DNA of 64,000 nucleotides from Nisaea sediminum (GTDB taxonomy: Bacteria; Pseudomonadota; Alphaproteobacteria; Thalassobaculales; Thalassobaculaceae). The translations under genes were made by a program, and so were the position numbers. Under the pieces are notes generated by a model, which had not been told where the DNA came from, did no database searches, and saw only the letters and a list, made by a program, of their open reading frames with translations. Shown here one piece after another: positions 11,046-18,365 of this stretch. Numbering within the stretch: position 1 is the stretch's first letter; each line of letters starts with the position of its first letter. The stretch covers positions 248,001 to 312,000 of the forward strand of contig NZ_JACZCQ010000005.1 of assembly GCF_014904705.1 (NCBI RefSeq), read 5' to 3'.

Positions 11046-11678
11046 ATGACCGATACCTATCTCTCCGGCATGCTTCTCGCGTATCTCGCCTCGCTGCTCG
11101 GCATGCTGAGTCCGGGACCGAACATTCTCGCCGTGATCGGCACCTCGATGTCCACCGGCCGGGCAGCCGGAAAGGCTCTGGCGCTGGGCGTGGCGGCCGG
11201 ATCGCTCGCCTGGGGAGCGCTGACACTGCTCGGGCTGACCGCTCTGCTCGCGCTCTACGCCTCGGCACTGACGATGATCAAGATCGCCGGTGCGTTCTAT
11301 CTGCTTCTGCTCGCCTTCAGATCGTTCCGTTCGGCCTTCTCGAAGACCGATCAGGCCGAGTCCGACGTCGGCGCCGCGGCCGGGCCCTGGGGATACTTCC
11401 GGCGCGGTCTGCTGATACAGCTCACCAATCCGAAAGCCGCTTTGACCTGGGTCGCCATCATGTCCCTCGCGATGGGCCCCGGCACGCCGCACTGGGTCGG
11501 CGCGGCTGTCGTGCTGGCCGCCTTCGCCAATTCCGCGCTCGGCCATCTCGCCTATGCCGTCGCCTTTTCCACCCAGCCGGCAGTCACAGCCTATCGCCGG
11601 ATGCGTCGTTGGATAGACGGGGCGCTCGGCTGTTTCTTCTGCTTCGCCAGTTACAAGATCCTGACCAGCCGGGACTGA
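11046..11678 (+). CDS. LysE/RhtB family amino-acid exporter
   Basis: This 210-residue inner-membrane protein has the LysE translocator layout. The first helix carries the family motif GMLSPGPNILAVIGTSMSTG. Hydrophobic segments follow at about residues 45-70 and 75-95. QLTNPKAALTWVAI lies in the third conserved block, and C-terminal helices include FCFASYKILTSR. Members export amino acids such as lysine, threonine or homoserine lactone, and the substrate cannot be assigned here. It is a single gene, divergent from the multihaem cytochrome. Confidence 0.9.
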   Translation: MTDTYLSGMLLAYLASLLGMLSPGPNILAVIGTSMSTGRAAGKALALGVAAGSLAWGALTLLGLTALLALYASALTMIKIAGAFYLLLLAFRSFRSAFSKTDQAESDVGAAAGPWGYFRRGLLIQLTNPKAALTWVAIMSLAMGPGTPHWVGAAVVLAAFANSALGHLAYAVAFSTQPAVTAYRRMRRWIDGALGCFFCFASYKILTSRD

Positions 11679-11787
11679 AGGAAGTTTAGGGTAATTTCGC
11701 GCTAACTCTCAACGAACGAGCGTAAGACTCGCCGTTCCACAAAAGCAGAGTTAATCTCTTGAAACTTGCATACCTGCGGAGGTTTCA

Positions 11788-12117
11788 ATGAGCAAAGCGC
11801 ACAGAAGTGGGATTACTGTCCAACAATCTGATGTCCCAATCATTCTTGCTATGGTCGCACGCGAGGATCGGCGCCACGACATCGCAGCATGGTTTGGGCT
11901 GAACCAAGGTCGAATTAAAGAGGTAGAAGATGGAAAATTTGGCACATCCAAATTAGCGGACGAAAAAGAATTACCACCTTCAGGTTCACCAGGCCCTAAA
12001 GCTTTGAATCTCAGGCGCGCCGTTCAGGAAGCAAGCGACGCACTTGCACAAGGAAACGCAGAAGAAGCCTTAGAAAAACTTAAAAAAGCCATTAAAAAAT
12101 TCGATAGAAATGAATAA
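11788..12117 (+). CDS. Small HTH-like protein of unknown function
   Basis: The 109-residue product begins near a GGAGG placed 6 nt upstream of the ATG. The first 50 residues (DVPIILAMVAREDRRHDIAA, then WFGLNQGRIKEV) look like a helix-turn-helix in which WFGLNQGRI is the recognition segment. Similar short proteins are common in alphaproteobacterial genomes. The C-terminal 40 residues form a charged helix (EALEKLKKAIKKF). Base composition is clearly lower in GC than the flanking genes, and it is convergent with a methyltransferase-like gene 6 nt away, which suggests both arrived together. The DNA-binding role is inferred. Confidence 0.7.
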   Translation: MSKAHRSGITVQQSDVPIILAMVAREDRRHDIAAWFGLNQGRIKEVEDGKFGTSKLADEKELPPSGSPGPKALNLRRAVQEASDALAQGNAEEALEKLKKAIKKFDRNE

Positions 12118-12123
12118 AAAAAA

Positions 12124-12777
12124 TCAAGCAACATTTAATTCGCGCAAGTCTACAGGCGGATTTTTATAATCATCCTCGCGCTCCAGAGACCTTCGACAAG
12201 GAGGTACCCACATCAATTTAGCATTCTCAACTTCATTTTTCTCCCAAACAAACCATGCGTATCCCGTGGCTGTTGTAGCTTTTTTGTCCAGCCTCCCTCT
12301 AACCATTGGAACGCGCTCAACAAACTGCGCAAACTTTGTCGGCGGCGTATTCTGGAATATTGATTCATATCTCCCAATACTTTCGAGGAATACTGTTCGC
12401 GCCAAGATTGCCACCCCGTTCCGAGAGACCCTCAAGGCTTCCATCAAAAATTCTTCTGCTAAACGGAACGGAGGATTTGTTATAACCCAATCGTAGGATG
12501 CTGACGCATAAGGGAATTCTAAAAAATTTCGAACTTCCCCATACCCGTACGAATACGCATCTGATGAAGTTACGGTACCAAAATATTCCTTAAGTACGTT
12601 CGCCATGTGACCAGCACCGCACGCTGGCTCTAAACATAATTGCGATTCTAGAGATTGCTTGTCAGCTAGCACATGCTCCACGAGCGCGCGTGTCGCCCAC
12701 GGAGGCGTAGGAAAATCATCCGGGCTATCTTTCGCCTCAACGCGCTGGGCCATGACGGCATGTGATGTGTTTTGCAT
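12124..12777 (-). CDS. DNA N6-adenine methyltransferase-like protein
   Basis: This 217-residue class I SAM-dependent methyltransferase has motif I (LEPACGAGHMANVL) for SAM binding. The catalytic tetrapeptide NPPF, in DWVITNPPFRLAEEF, is typical of amino-group DNA methyltransferases. The N-terminal DDFPTPPWATRALVEHV also resembles phage-type methylases. No restriction endonuclease or specificity gene is nearby, so it is an orphan. Base composition is AT-rich against the GC-rich surroundings, which points to horizontal or phage origin. An extended -10 promoter ends only 6 nt before the ATG, so the mRNA may be leaderless. An in-frame ATG nine codons in is an alternative start. Confidence 0.82.
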   Translation of the reverse strand: MQNTSHAVMAQRVEAKDSPDDFPTPPWATRALVEHVLADKQSLESQLCLEPACGAGHMANVLKEYFGTVTSSDAYSYGYGEVRNFLEFPYASASYDWVITNPPFRLAEEFLMEALRVSRNGVAILARTVFLESIGRYESIFQNTPPTKFAQFVERVPMVRGRLDKKATTATGYAWFVWEKNEVENAKLMWVPPCRRSLEREDDYKNPPVDLRELNVA

Positions 12778-12783
12778 TCAAAA

Positions 12784-12789
12784 ATTATA
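12784..12789 (-). promoter_or_regulatory. Extended -10 element of the methyltransferase gene
   Basis: On the minus strand a perfect TATAAT preceded by TGT ends 6 nt before the ATG at 12777. No convincing -35 or Shine-Dalgarno is seen, so transcription would start at or next to the start codon. Confidence 0.5.
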
Positions 12790-12923
12790 ACAGAATCAAA
12801 ATGTTATGGAACTAAAATAAAATGATTCTTTTGAATCACTTAGCGCTTTGACCGCTGATCAGTGAGCCTTGAACGAACCGTGTCCAATCTTCGTTGGCAG
12901 CCCCGCCCATCCTTGCCAAAGGC

Positions 12924-12953
12924 TTGACAGCGCGGCCCGCTCTCGTCTATCTG
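12924..12953 (+). promoter_or_regulatory. Predicted promoter of the metZ riboswitch leader
   Basis: A consensus -35 TTGACA (12924-12929) is followed after 18 nt by TATCTG (12948-12953). The transcription start would fall near 12960, immediately before the first aptamer, leaving a leader of about 217 nt before metZ. Confidence 0.65.
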
Positions 12954-12961
12954 ACAGATAC

Positions 12962-13014
12962 AGCGCCGATTTGATCTCAGATTGCGGGCGCTTAATAAAT
13001 GCGGCTAAAGAGGG
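12962..13014 (+). promoter_or_regulatory. SAM-II riboswitch aptamer 1 (upstream of terminator)
   Basis: P1 is formed by GCGCC (12963-12967) and GGCGC (12987-12991). The loop carries the conserved GATTTGA and ATTGC. The 3' part reads AATAAATG then GGCTAAAGAGGG. ATTT of the loop can pair with AAAT (12997-13000), and CTC with GAG, giving the H-type pseudoknot of SAM-II. The layout matches the metX SAM-II aptamer known from marine metagenomes almost position for position. The aptamer is followed 6 nt later by an intrinsic terminator, so SAM binding probably controls transcription of metZ. Confidence 0.92.
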
Positions 13015-13020
13015 ATTTCG

Positions 13021-13051
13021 ATCCGTCCGGCGCCGCCGCGACGGATTTTTT
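13021..13051 (+). terminator. Riboswitch-associated intrinsic terminator
   Basis: ATCCGTC (13021-13027) and GACGGAT (13040-13046) form a 7-bp stem enclosing a GC-rich loop and are followed by a T-run to 13051. It lies between the two SAM-II aptamers and ahead of metZ, which fits a regulated attenuator rather than the end of a gene. Confidence 0.85.
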
Positions 13052-13062
13052 GTTTTCGGCTT

Positions 13063-13080
13063 GGTCCGGCCCATCGGACC
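13063..13080 (+). other. Spacer hairpin between the two aptamers
   Basis: GGTCCG (13063-13068) and CGGACC (13075-13080) form a perfect 6-bp stem with a 6-nt loop, directly abutting the second aptamer. It has no T-run. It may insulate the folding of the two aptamers. Confidence 0.45.
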
Positions 13081-13130
13081 CGCGGGATTTGAGGGCAGCT
13101 TGCATCCGCGTCACCAAGTGCTAAAGCGCC
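13081..13130 (+). promoter_or_regulatory. SAM-II-like riboswitch aptamer 2 (next to the ribosome binding site)
   Basis: P1 pairs CGCGGG (13081-13086) with TCCGCG (13105-13110). The loop again holds GATTTGAGGGC and CTTGCA. The tail reads CACCAAGTGCTAAAGCGCC. ATTTG (13087-13091) can pair with CAAGT (13115-13119), and GGC (13094-13096) with GCC (13128-13130). These differ in sequence from aptamer 1 but keep the same pseudoknot, which is compensatory support. It lies after the attenuator and 35 nt before the Shine-Dalgarno, so translational control is likely. It could alternatively be classed with the related SAM-V type. Confidence 0.8.
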
Positions 13131-13170
13131 ACGGGGAATGCTCCCGTGGGCCCGCAGGAGACCTGGGAGC
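13129..13170 (+). promoter_or_regulatory. Proposed translational expression platform of metZ
   Basis: CCACGGG (13129-13135) pairs perfectly with CCCGTGG (13143-13149). Overlapping this, GCTCCC (13140-13145) is perfectly complementary to GGGAGC (13165-13170), which contains the Shine-Dalgarno 7 nt before the metZ ATG. The two pairings exclude each other. The first two bases of the upper hairpin are also part of the aptamer 2 pseudoknot, so ligand binding could shift the balance toward sequestering the ribosome binding site. Confidence 0.45.
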
Positions 13171-13176
13171 CAGACC

Positions 13177-14385
13177 ATGAGTGACAAGACCAACCCCGCC
13201 TTCACCGAAGCCGCCGACTGGGACCTTGAGACCCGCCTCGTGCGTGGCGGCACCCGCCGTTCCGAATTCGGCGAGACCGCAGAGGCGCTCTTCCTGACTT
13301 CGGGCTATGTCTACGAGAGCGCCGATTCCGCCGAGGCCCGCTTCAACGGCGAGGAAGACGGCTTCATGTATTCCCGCTACGGCAACCCGACGGTCCAGAT
13401 GTTCGAGGACCGGATGGCGCTGCTGGAGGATGCGGAGACCTGTTTTGCCACCGCGAGCGGCATGGCCGCGGTCTGGGCGGCCCTGATCTGCCAGCTGAAG
13501 ACCGGCGACCACGTGGTCGCGGCGCGCGCCCTCTTCGGCTCCTGCCACCACATCCTGACCAAGATCTTCCCGAAGTTCGGTATCGAGGCGACGCTGATCG
13601 ACGGTACCGACATCAACCAGTGGCGCGGCGCGGTCCGGCCGAACACTAAGGTCTTCTTCTTCGAGACTCCGTCAAACCCGACGCTGGAAATCATCGATAT
13701 CCCGGCCGTGGTCGAGATCGCCCACAAGGCCGGTGCCCGCGTCGTCATCGACAACGTGTTCTCGACCCCGATCCTGCAGCAGCCGATCCGGCTCGGCGCC
13801 GACGTCTCGGTCTATTCCGGCACCAAGCATATCGACGGCCAGGGCCGCACGCTCGGCGGCGCGGTGCTATGCTCCAACGAGTTCCGCAAGGACTATCTCG
13901 AACCTTTCATGCGCCATACCGGCGGCTGTCTCAGCCCGTTCAATGCCTGGGTCCTGCTGAAAGGTCTGGAGACCCTCGAGCTCCGGGTGCAGCGCCAGTG
14001 CGAGAACGCGCAGAAGATCGCCGAGTTCCTCGAGGGGCACGACAAGATCGCGCGGGTGATCTATCCGGGCCTCGCCTCGCATCCGCAGCACGAACTCGCA
14101 GCAAGACAGATGAGCGGCTTCGGCACCCTCGTCTCGTTCGACGTGAAAGGCGGCAAGGAGGCGGCTTTCAAGCTCCTGAACGGGCTCGAGATCGTCGATA
14201 TCTCGAACAATCTCGGCGACACCAAGAGCCTGATCACCCATCCCTACACCACCACCCACCGGGCGATGGAGGAAGCGGACCGGGCCGCACTCGGTATCGG
14301 ACAGGGTCTGGTGCGGATCTCCGCCGGGATCGAGAGCGCCTCCGACCTGATCGGCGATCTCAACCAGGCGCTGGATGCGGTCTGA
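13177..14385 (+). CDS. metZ: O-succinylhomoserine sulfhydrylase
   Basis: This PLP enzyme of the Cys/Met metabolism family converts O-succinylhomoserine and sulfide to homocysteine, the direct sulfhydrylation route to methionine. It is 402 residues long. Family marks are the N-terminal TRLVRGGTRRSEFGETAEAL and the active-site YSRYGNPT. The PLP-binding Lys217 is in SGTKHIDGQGRTLGG, and the substrate-binding NLGDTKSLITHP is near the C-terminus. The ATG at 13177 has GGGAG 7 nt upstream. An in-frame ATG at 13138 lies inside the regulatory hairpin and is unlikely. The tandem SAM-II leader supports a methionine-pathway role. An O-acetylhomoserine-using relative is the main alternative. Confidence 0.95.
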   Translation: MSDKTNPAFTEAADWDLETRLVRGGTRRSEFGETAEALFLTSGYVYESADSAEARFNGEEDGFMYSRYGNPTVQMFEDRMALLEDAETCFATASGMAAVWAALICQLKTGDHVVAARALFGSCHHILTKIFPKFGIEATLIDGTDINQWRGAVRPNTKVFFFETPSNPTLEIIDIPAVVEIAHKAGARVVIDNVFSTPILQQPIRLGADVSVYSGTKHIDGQGRTLGGAVLCSNEFRKDYLEPFMRHTGGCLSPFNAWVLLKGLETLELRVQRQCENAQKIAEFLEGHDKIARVIYPGLASHPQHELAARQMSGFGTLVSFDVKGGKEAAFKLLNGLEIVDISNNLGDTKSLITHPYTTTHRAMEEADRAALGIGQGLVRISAGIESASDLIGDLNQALDAV

Positions 14386-14427
14386 ATCCCCGGCCGGAAG
14401 ATCGATTACTTAAATGAGTAGACTCAA

Positions 14428-14461
14428 AGTGGATCTCCACTCACATTTGTATCAAATGTGA
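14428..14461. promoter_or_regulatory. Two adjacent inverted repeats upstream of the PAS gene
   Basis: AGTGGA-TC-TCCACT occupies 14428-14441. TCACATTT (14441-14448) and AAATGTGA (14454-14461) are perfect arms separated by 5 nt. Neither has a T-run. They end 31 nt before the PAS-protein start, so they are more likely an operator than a metZ terminator. Confidence 0.4.
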
Positions 14462-14492
14462 TCTGAAGTAGGCATCAGCAGGAGGGCAAATC

Positions 14493-15014
14493 ATGGCCCG
14501 TCCGGAGCTATACGACTTCAATCGGTCCACCTTTCTGTACGCCGAGCGCATTTCGCTTGAGAAATTGCCGGACGATTCGCTCGTCCGGCAGGCTCACACT
14601 TTCTGGCGCGGGCTTGTCGAGGCCCCGGCGCTTCCCGCCCGTTCGGATTTCACTCCGGCCGACATCCCGCGGCCCGTCCTTCCCTGGCTGTTCCTCATGG
14701 AGGTCTTGAGGGAACCTGACGGTAAGCTCGACTATCGCTACAGGCTCGCCGGGACCAGCAACGTATCCGTCGTCAGTCGCGATCCGACCGGGCGACTGGC
14801 CTCGGAGATCTTCAAGAACGGCGACCGCGCCTTCATGCTCAAGAGTTTCGATGCGACGGTCCTTGAAGCCGAGCCGACTTTCTGGAACGCGGCCGTTCCG
14901 CACGACCGGATCGAAAAGATCGAACTCTGGCGCGGCCTCTTCCCCCTTGCCGAGGATCGAAAGACCGTCGATACCCTACTTGGTATTGCGGTTCCACAAT
15001 CCACTTGGCGTTAG
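14493..15014 (+). CDS. PAS domain protein (PAS_5 family)
   Basis: This 173-residue cytosolic protein matches the alphaproteobacterial PAS_5 pattern. It has an N-terminal WRGL segment, the central LPWLFLMEVLREPDGKLDYR and YRLAGTSNVSVVSRDPTGR, and a C-terminal beta-strand ending LLGIAVPQ. Such single-domain PAS proteins are common in Rhodospirillales, and their ligands and partners are mostly unknown. A pair of inverted repeats lies just upstream. The gene is only 3 nt from the following GNAT gene, so they are probably cotranscribed. Confidence 0.8.
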   Translation: MARPELYDFNRSTFLYAERISLEKLPDDSLVRQAHTFWRGLVEAPALPARSDFTPADIPRPVLPWLFLMEVLREPDGKLDYRYRLAGTSNVSVVSRDPTGRLASEIFKNGDRAFMLKSFDATVLEAEPTFWNAAVPHDRIEKIELWRGLFPLAEDRKTVDTLLGIAVPQSTWR

Positions 15015-15017
15015 TTC

Positions 15018-15497
15018 ATGCCCGAAAGGTCTCCAGACCTCCATATCCGCCCCGTCGCAGAGGATGACGCGGGCGAGATTGTCCTGCTCCTGAACAGAAT
15101 CATCGACGCACGCTCCTATACAAGCATGTCCGAAACGATGAGCGTCGCAGATCAGAAACATTTCATCGCCACGCTGCCCGAACGGGCGGTCTATCTTTCC
15201 GCCTGGAACGGCGCGTCCGGCAAGCTCCTCGGAGTACAGGATTGCCTGCCCGATCCGGACGATCAGAAACAATGCGACATCAGCACCTTCGTCTCGCTCG
15301 AAACATTCCGCGGAGGAGTCGGCAGCGCCCTGTTCGACCGCATGATCGAATTCGTCCGGCACCAGGGTTACCGCCGGATACGCGCCGTTATTCGCAGCGA
15401 TAACAAGCACGCGCTCCTCTTCTACCGGGCAATGGGGTTCCGCACCGGCAAGTTCGGCAACGGCAAGATCGAAGCATTGTTCGAGCTTCCGGCCTAG
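15018..15497 (+). CDS. GNAT family N-acetyltransferase
   Basis: This 159-residue acetyl-CoA-dependent transferase has the GNAT core. An N-terminal beta-alpha unit (LHIRPVAEDDAGEIVLLLN) comes first. The acetyl-CoA pyrophosphate loop is degenerate but recognisable in ETFRGGVGSALFDRMIEFV. The C-terminal SDNKHALLFYRAMGF is the usual substrate-side helix. The substrate cannot be assigned. It follows the PAS gene by 3 nt, and its last 4 bases overlap the end of the convergent ELM1-like gene. Confidence 0.85.
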   Translation: MPERSPDLHIRPVAEDDAGEIVLLLNRIIDARSYTSMSETMSVADQKHFIATLPERAVYLSAWNGASGKLLGVQDCLPDPDDQKQCDISTFVSLETFRGGVGSALFDRMIEFVRHQGYRRIRAVIRSDNKHALLFYRAMGFRTGKFGNGKIEALFELPA

Positions 15498-16462
15498 CGC
15501 TGCCTCCGGGCCATCAGGCCGCGCAAAGCTTCGGCAGCCTTTTCCGCATCGCGTAGCGGCTCATAAAGGAACGGCTCGACATGTCCCGCGAAGGGTCGTG
15601 TCAGACCCCGCTCCCTCAGGGTTTTCTGGAAGGTCGCGATCCGTCCCGACGGTGTGAGCAGATCGGCGACATAGACCCCCTTGCCGGAGGAGCAGGCCTC
15701 CGAGGTCATGTTGACCGAGTCCGAGGTCACGACGATCGCGTCGGCGGCACCGAGAAAGCCGAAATAAGGGTTCTCGCCCGTTCCGTCCCATAACAGCGCT
15801 GCGGGTTCCGCGTCCGCAAGCGCCGTCAAGGCCCGCGCGAGCCGCTCCGGCGTGCGGCGGGACGCGGTCATCATCAACCCGCAGCCGCTGTCGATCAGCT
15901 GCTCCAGATGCCCGACAAAACGGTCGGCGAGAGCCGGGTCGACCTGCTGCTTGCGGGTGGGCCCGCCGACAGCGACGAGCACGCGTGGGCCCGGCAACGA
16001 CCGAATCAGGGGCGCGAACCGTTTCGCCTCGGCCTTGAGGTCAGTGAAGGCAAGCGCGTTCAGCGAGCCCGTGGTGAGGATCACGTTATCGCCGCGGACC
16101 GGGTCGTGTTCCGGGACCACCAGCGCATCGAACAGTCCGGGATCGATTCGCGGATCCTGGATCTGGGCGGCGAAGCTGCACCCTCGGGAGCGCGCCCTGA
16201 CCGCCAATACCGCGCCGGCCGTACGGCGACCGCAGCCGATCACAAGGTCCGGCCACGGCGGCGAAAGCGGGTCGCCACCCACGGCGGGCGGCACCGCGCT
16301 CCAGGCGCCGAGAGATGGAAAGACGCGGAGCCACGGTGCGGGCCGGATCCGCTTCACGACCGGATCGGCGCCGAGCGCGCGCGCCAGGGCGAGGGACTGC
16401 ACCTCCATACCCCGCGTGCCGTCGCTGACGACCCAGACCGACGATGGTTCCGGCGGACTCAT
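15494..16462 (-). CDS. ELM1/GtrOC1-like protein
   Basis: This protein of about 322 residues belongs to the family related to the plant mitochondrial fission protein ELM1 (glycosyltransferase-B-like fold). Such proteins are widespread in alphaproteobacteria with no settled function. Visible marks are WVVSDGTRGMEVQSLALARA at the N-terminus, PDLVIGCGRRTAGAVLAVR, a QIQDPRIDP block and VAVGGPTRKQQ. A late VVTSDSVNMTSEACSSGKGV resembles a nucleotide-sugar binding loop. The ATG at 16462 is preferred, with GGAG 6 nt upstream. A GTG at 16474 would add four residues. It is convergent with the GNAT gene and divergent from the Lrp-type regulator. Confidence 0.85.
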   Translation of the reverse strand: MSPPEPSSVWVVSDGTRGMEVQSLALARALGADPVVKRIRPAPWLRVFPSLGAWSAVPPAVGGDPLSPPWPDLVIGCGRRTAGAVLAVRARSRGCSFAAQIQDPRIDPGLFDALVVPEHDPVRGDNVILTTGSLNALAFTDLKAEAKRFAPLIRSLPGPRVLVAVGGPTRKQQVDPALADRFVGHLEQLIDSGCGLMMTASRRTPERLARALTALADAEPAALLWDGTGENPYFGFLGAADAIVVTSDSVNMTSEACSSGKGVYVADLLTPSGRIATFQKTLRERGLTRPFAGHVEPFLYEPLRDAEKAAEALRGLMARRQR

Positions 16463-16620
16463 ATCCCGCTCCACTCAAAAGATATGCGCACGATAATGAC
16501 AAAGAGATGTAATAATCTTGCGCAAACCGTGGTATCTGCTCTATCCTGCACTGCAATAACCGGCAAGGGAAATTCCCTCTCCGCCGGTCCAGCCATTCCG
16601 AACTCAGGGAGTCACCCACC

Positions 16621-17127
16621 ATGCGGCGCGTCAAGCTCGACCGTATCGATCGGCGCATTCTCCGCGACCTGCAGGACAACGGGCGCATGACCAACGTTGA
16701 TCTTGCGAACCGGGCCGGCATCTCGGCACCGCCCTGTCTCCGGCGCGTCCGCGCCCTCGAGGAGGCCGGCTTCATCCGCGGCTACCATGCCGACGTGAAT
16801 CCCGAGGCGCTCGGCTACAAGGTGACGATCTTCGCTTTTGTCGGCCTCAATAGCCAGGCCGAGGACGATCTCGTCGCCTTCGAGGAAATGGTCGAGGACT
16901 GGCCCGAAGTCCGGGAATGCCACATGCTTTCCGGCGAGACCGACTTCCTGCTGAAAGTCGTCGCCAAGGACTGGGACACCTTCCAGAAATTCCTGACCAC
17001 CCGCCTCACCCCGGCGCCGAATGTCTCCCACGTGAAGACCGCGCTCTCTTTCCGCACGCGCAAACAATTGCCGGGCGTGCCGGTCGAGATCGATGTCGAG
17101 GACGACGAAGACGACGGCGAGGACTGA
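16621..17127 (+). CDS. Lrp/AsnC family transcriptional regulator
   Basis: This 168-residue regulator binds DNA as a multimer and usually responds to amino acids. The N-terminal winged helix reads LDRIDRRILRDLQDNGRMT, then VDLANRAGISAPPCLRRVRA. The C-terminal RAM ligand domain includes ECHMLSGETDFLLKVVAKD. An unusual tail is almost purely acidic (EIDVEDDEDDGED). Possible targets are the divergent ELM1-like gene or the downstream dtd, which starts 27 nt later. Confidence 0.93.
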   Translation: MRRVKLDRIDRRILRDLQDNGRMTNVDLANRAGISAPPCLRRVRALEEAGFIRGYHADVNPEALGYKVTIFAFVGLNSQAEDDLVAFEEMVEDWPEVRECHMLSGETDFLLKVVAKDWDTFQKFLTTRLTPAPNVSHVKTALSFRTRKQLPGVPVEIDVEDDEDDGED

Positions 17128-17154
17128 GCACGGACAGCCTGGGAGCGAACCCCC

Positions 17155-17598
17155 ATGCGCGTACTTCTGCAAAGAGTGAGCGAGGCCGCCGTCCGGGTCG
17201 ACGGAGAGGTGGTCGGAGAGATCGGGCGCGGGCTCCTGGCGCTTGTCTGCGCGGTTCACGGTGACAGCGCGGCAGAAGCGGAAAAGCTTGCGGCGAAAAC
17301 CGTGAAACTGAGGATCTTCGAGGACGAGGATGGAAAGATGAACCGGTCGGTCGCCGATATCGGCGGCGGCGTCCTCGTCGTCTCGCAATTCACCCTCGCC
17401 GCCGATACGCGCAAGGGCAACAGGCCGAGCTTTATCGGCGCCGCCGCGCCGGAGATCGCGAACCCGCTGGTCGACCATTTCGGCGCTACGCTCGAGGCGG
17501 CGGGCCTGCCCGTCGCAAAGGGAAGGTTCGCTGCCGACATGAAGGTGTCGCTGGTCAATGACGGACCGGTCACGATCTGGCTGGACAGCGCGGCATGA
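17155..17598 (+). CDS. dtd: D-aminoacyl-tRNA deacylase
   Basis: This 147-residue homodimeric proofreading enzyme removes D-amino acids (and glycine mischarged on tRNA-Ala) from tRNA. The diagnostic motifs are both present. The first is [19 protein letters not shown], containing the SQFTL catalytic segment. The second is the cross-subunit loop [11 protein letters not shown] at the C-terminus. Length equals the family norm. The stop codon overlaps the following lipoprotein start by 4 nt (ATGA), indicating translational coupling. Confidence 0.96.
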   Translation: MRVLLQRVSEAAVRVDGEVVGEIGRGLLALVCAVHGDSAAEAEKLAAKTVKLRIFEDEDGKMNRSVADIGGGVLVVSQFTLAADTRKGNRPSFIGAAAPEIANPLVDHFGATLEAAGLPVAKGRFAADMKVSLVNDGPVTIWLDSAA

Positions 17599-18272
17599 CG
17601 ATTTCACGGAAAAGCTGCGGCGCCTTCGCAGCCACCCTTCTGCTGGCGGCCTGCGCGAGCGATCCGCCGCCGAGCGGCAAACTTCCTCCGAACCCGGCCC
17701 CCGGGGCCGTCGAGGCGCTGACCCTGATCGATAGTGTGCCAACGGGCTTGCGCTGTAAGGTCTCGGGGGGCACCGCGGCGCCCCTCGCACTGACGACGCC
17801 CCGGCTCGTCGCCCTGCCGCAATTCGGAAGGGAGCCGATCGTGGATTGTTTCGCTGACGGCTATTTCCGTGTCCGCAAGGCGGTCCCCGCGCGGCCGGCA
17901 GCGGATGTCGTCGCGCGCCTTTCCATGCCCGGCATGGTGGATCCGGCCTTCGGCCCGGATCAGGACGCGAAGCAGGCCACAGGCGGACAGGTCTTTCCGC
18001 AATGGGTCCGCATCAACCTGCAGGAAAACAGTTTCAAGACGGCGGCGGAGCGCGACCGCTACTATGCGGCGGAGGCCATCCGCATCCAGCAGGACTGGGG
18101 CGAGATCGAACTCAGGCTCAACGCGGCTTGCGACGGTTATCGCAAAACCGAGGCAAAAGGTCTCATTCTGATGAGCCCAGAATGCCGCAAAGCCCGCAGA
18201 ATCCTTGAAGAGCGGCGGGCAGCGGACCTGACCGCCTCGGAAGTCAATCGGCGTCAATCCACCATACGATAA
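17595..18272 (+). CDS. Putative lipoprotein of unknown function
   Basis: This 225-residue secreted protein has a positively charged N-terminus and a hydrophobic stretch ending in LLLAAC, a good lipobox. A proline-rich linker follows ([16 protein letters not shown]), then a conserved-looking body with cysteines in [24 protein letters not shown] and SPECRKA, which may form two disulfides. It is translationally coupled to dtd but has no obvious functional link with it. No family was recognised. Confidence 0.75.
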   Translation: MTISRKSCGAFAATLLLAACASDPPPSGKLPPNPAPGAVEALTLIDSVPTGLRCKVSGGTAAPLALTTPRLVALPQFGREPIVDCFADGYFRVRKAVPARPAADVVARLSMPGMVDPAFGPDQDAKQATGGQVFPQWVRINLQENSFKTAAERDRYYAAEAIRIQQDWGEIELRLNAACDGYRKTEAKGLILMSPECRKARRILEERRAADLTASEVNRRQSTIR

Positions 18273-18365
18273 GCCGGACACTTGCCATGGTTGCTGCGGC
18301 GCGGCAATCTCGCCAACGTCTGCGCAAGTTTGAATATGATCGCGGAACGCACGGGAGAGAAACGA

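Noticed and set aside
13005-13253. Minus-strand open frame across the riboswitch leader
   Set aside because: It overlaps the terminator, aptamer 2 and the metZ start and has no recognisable product.
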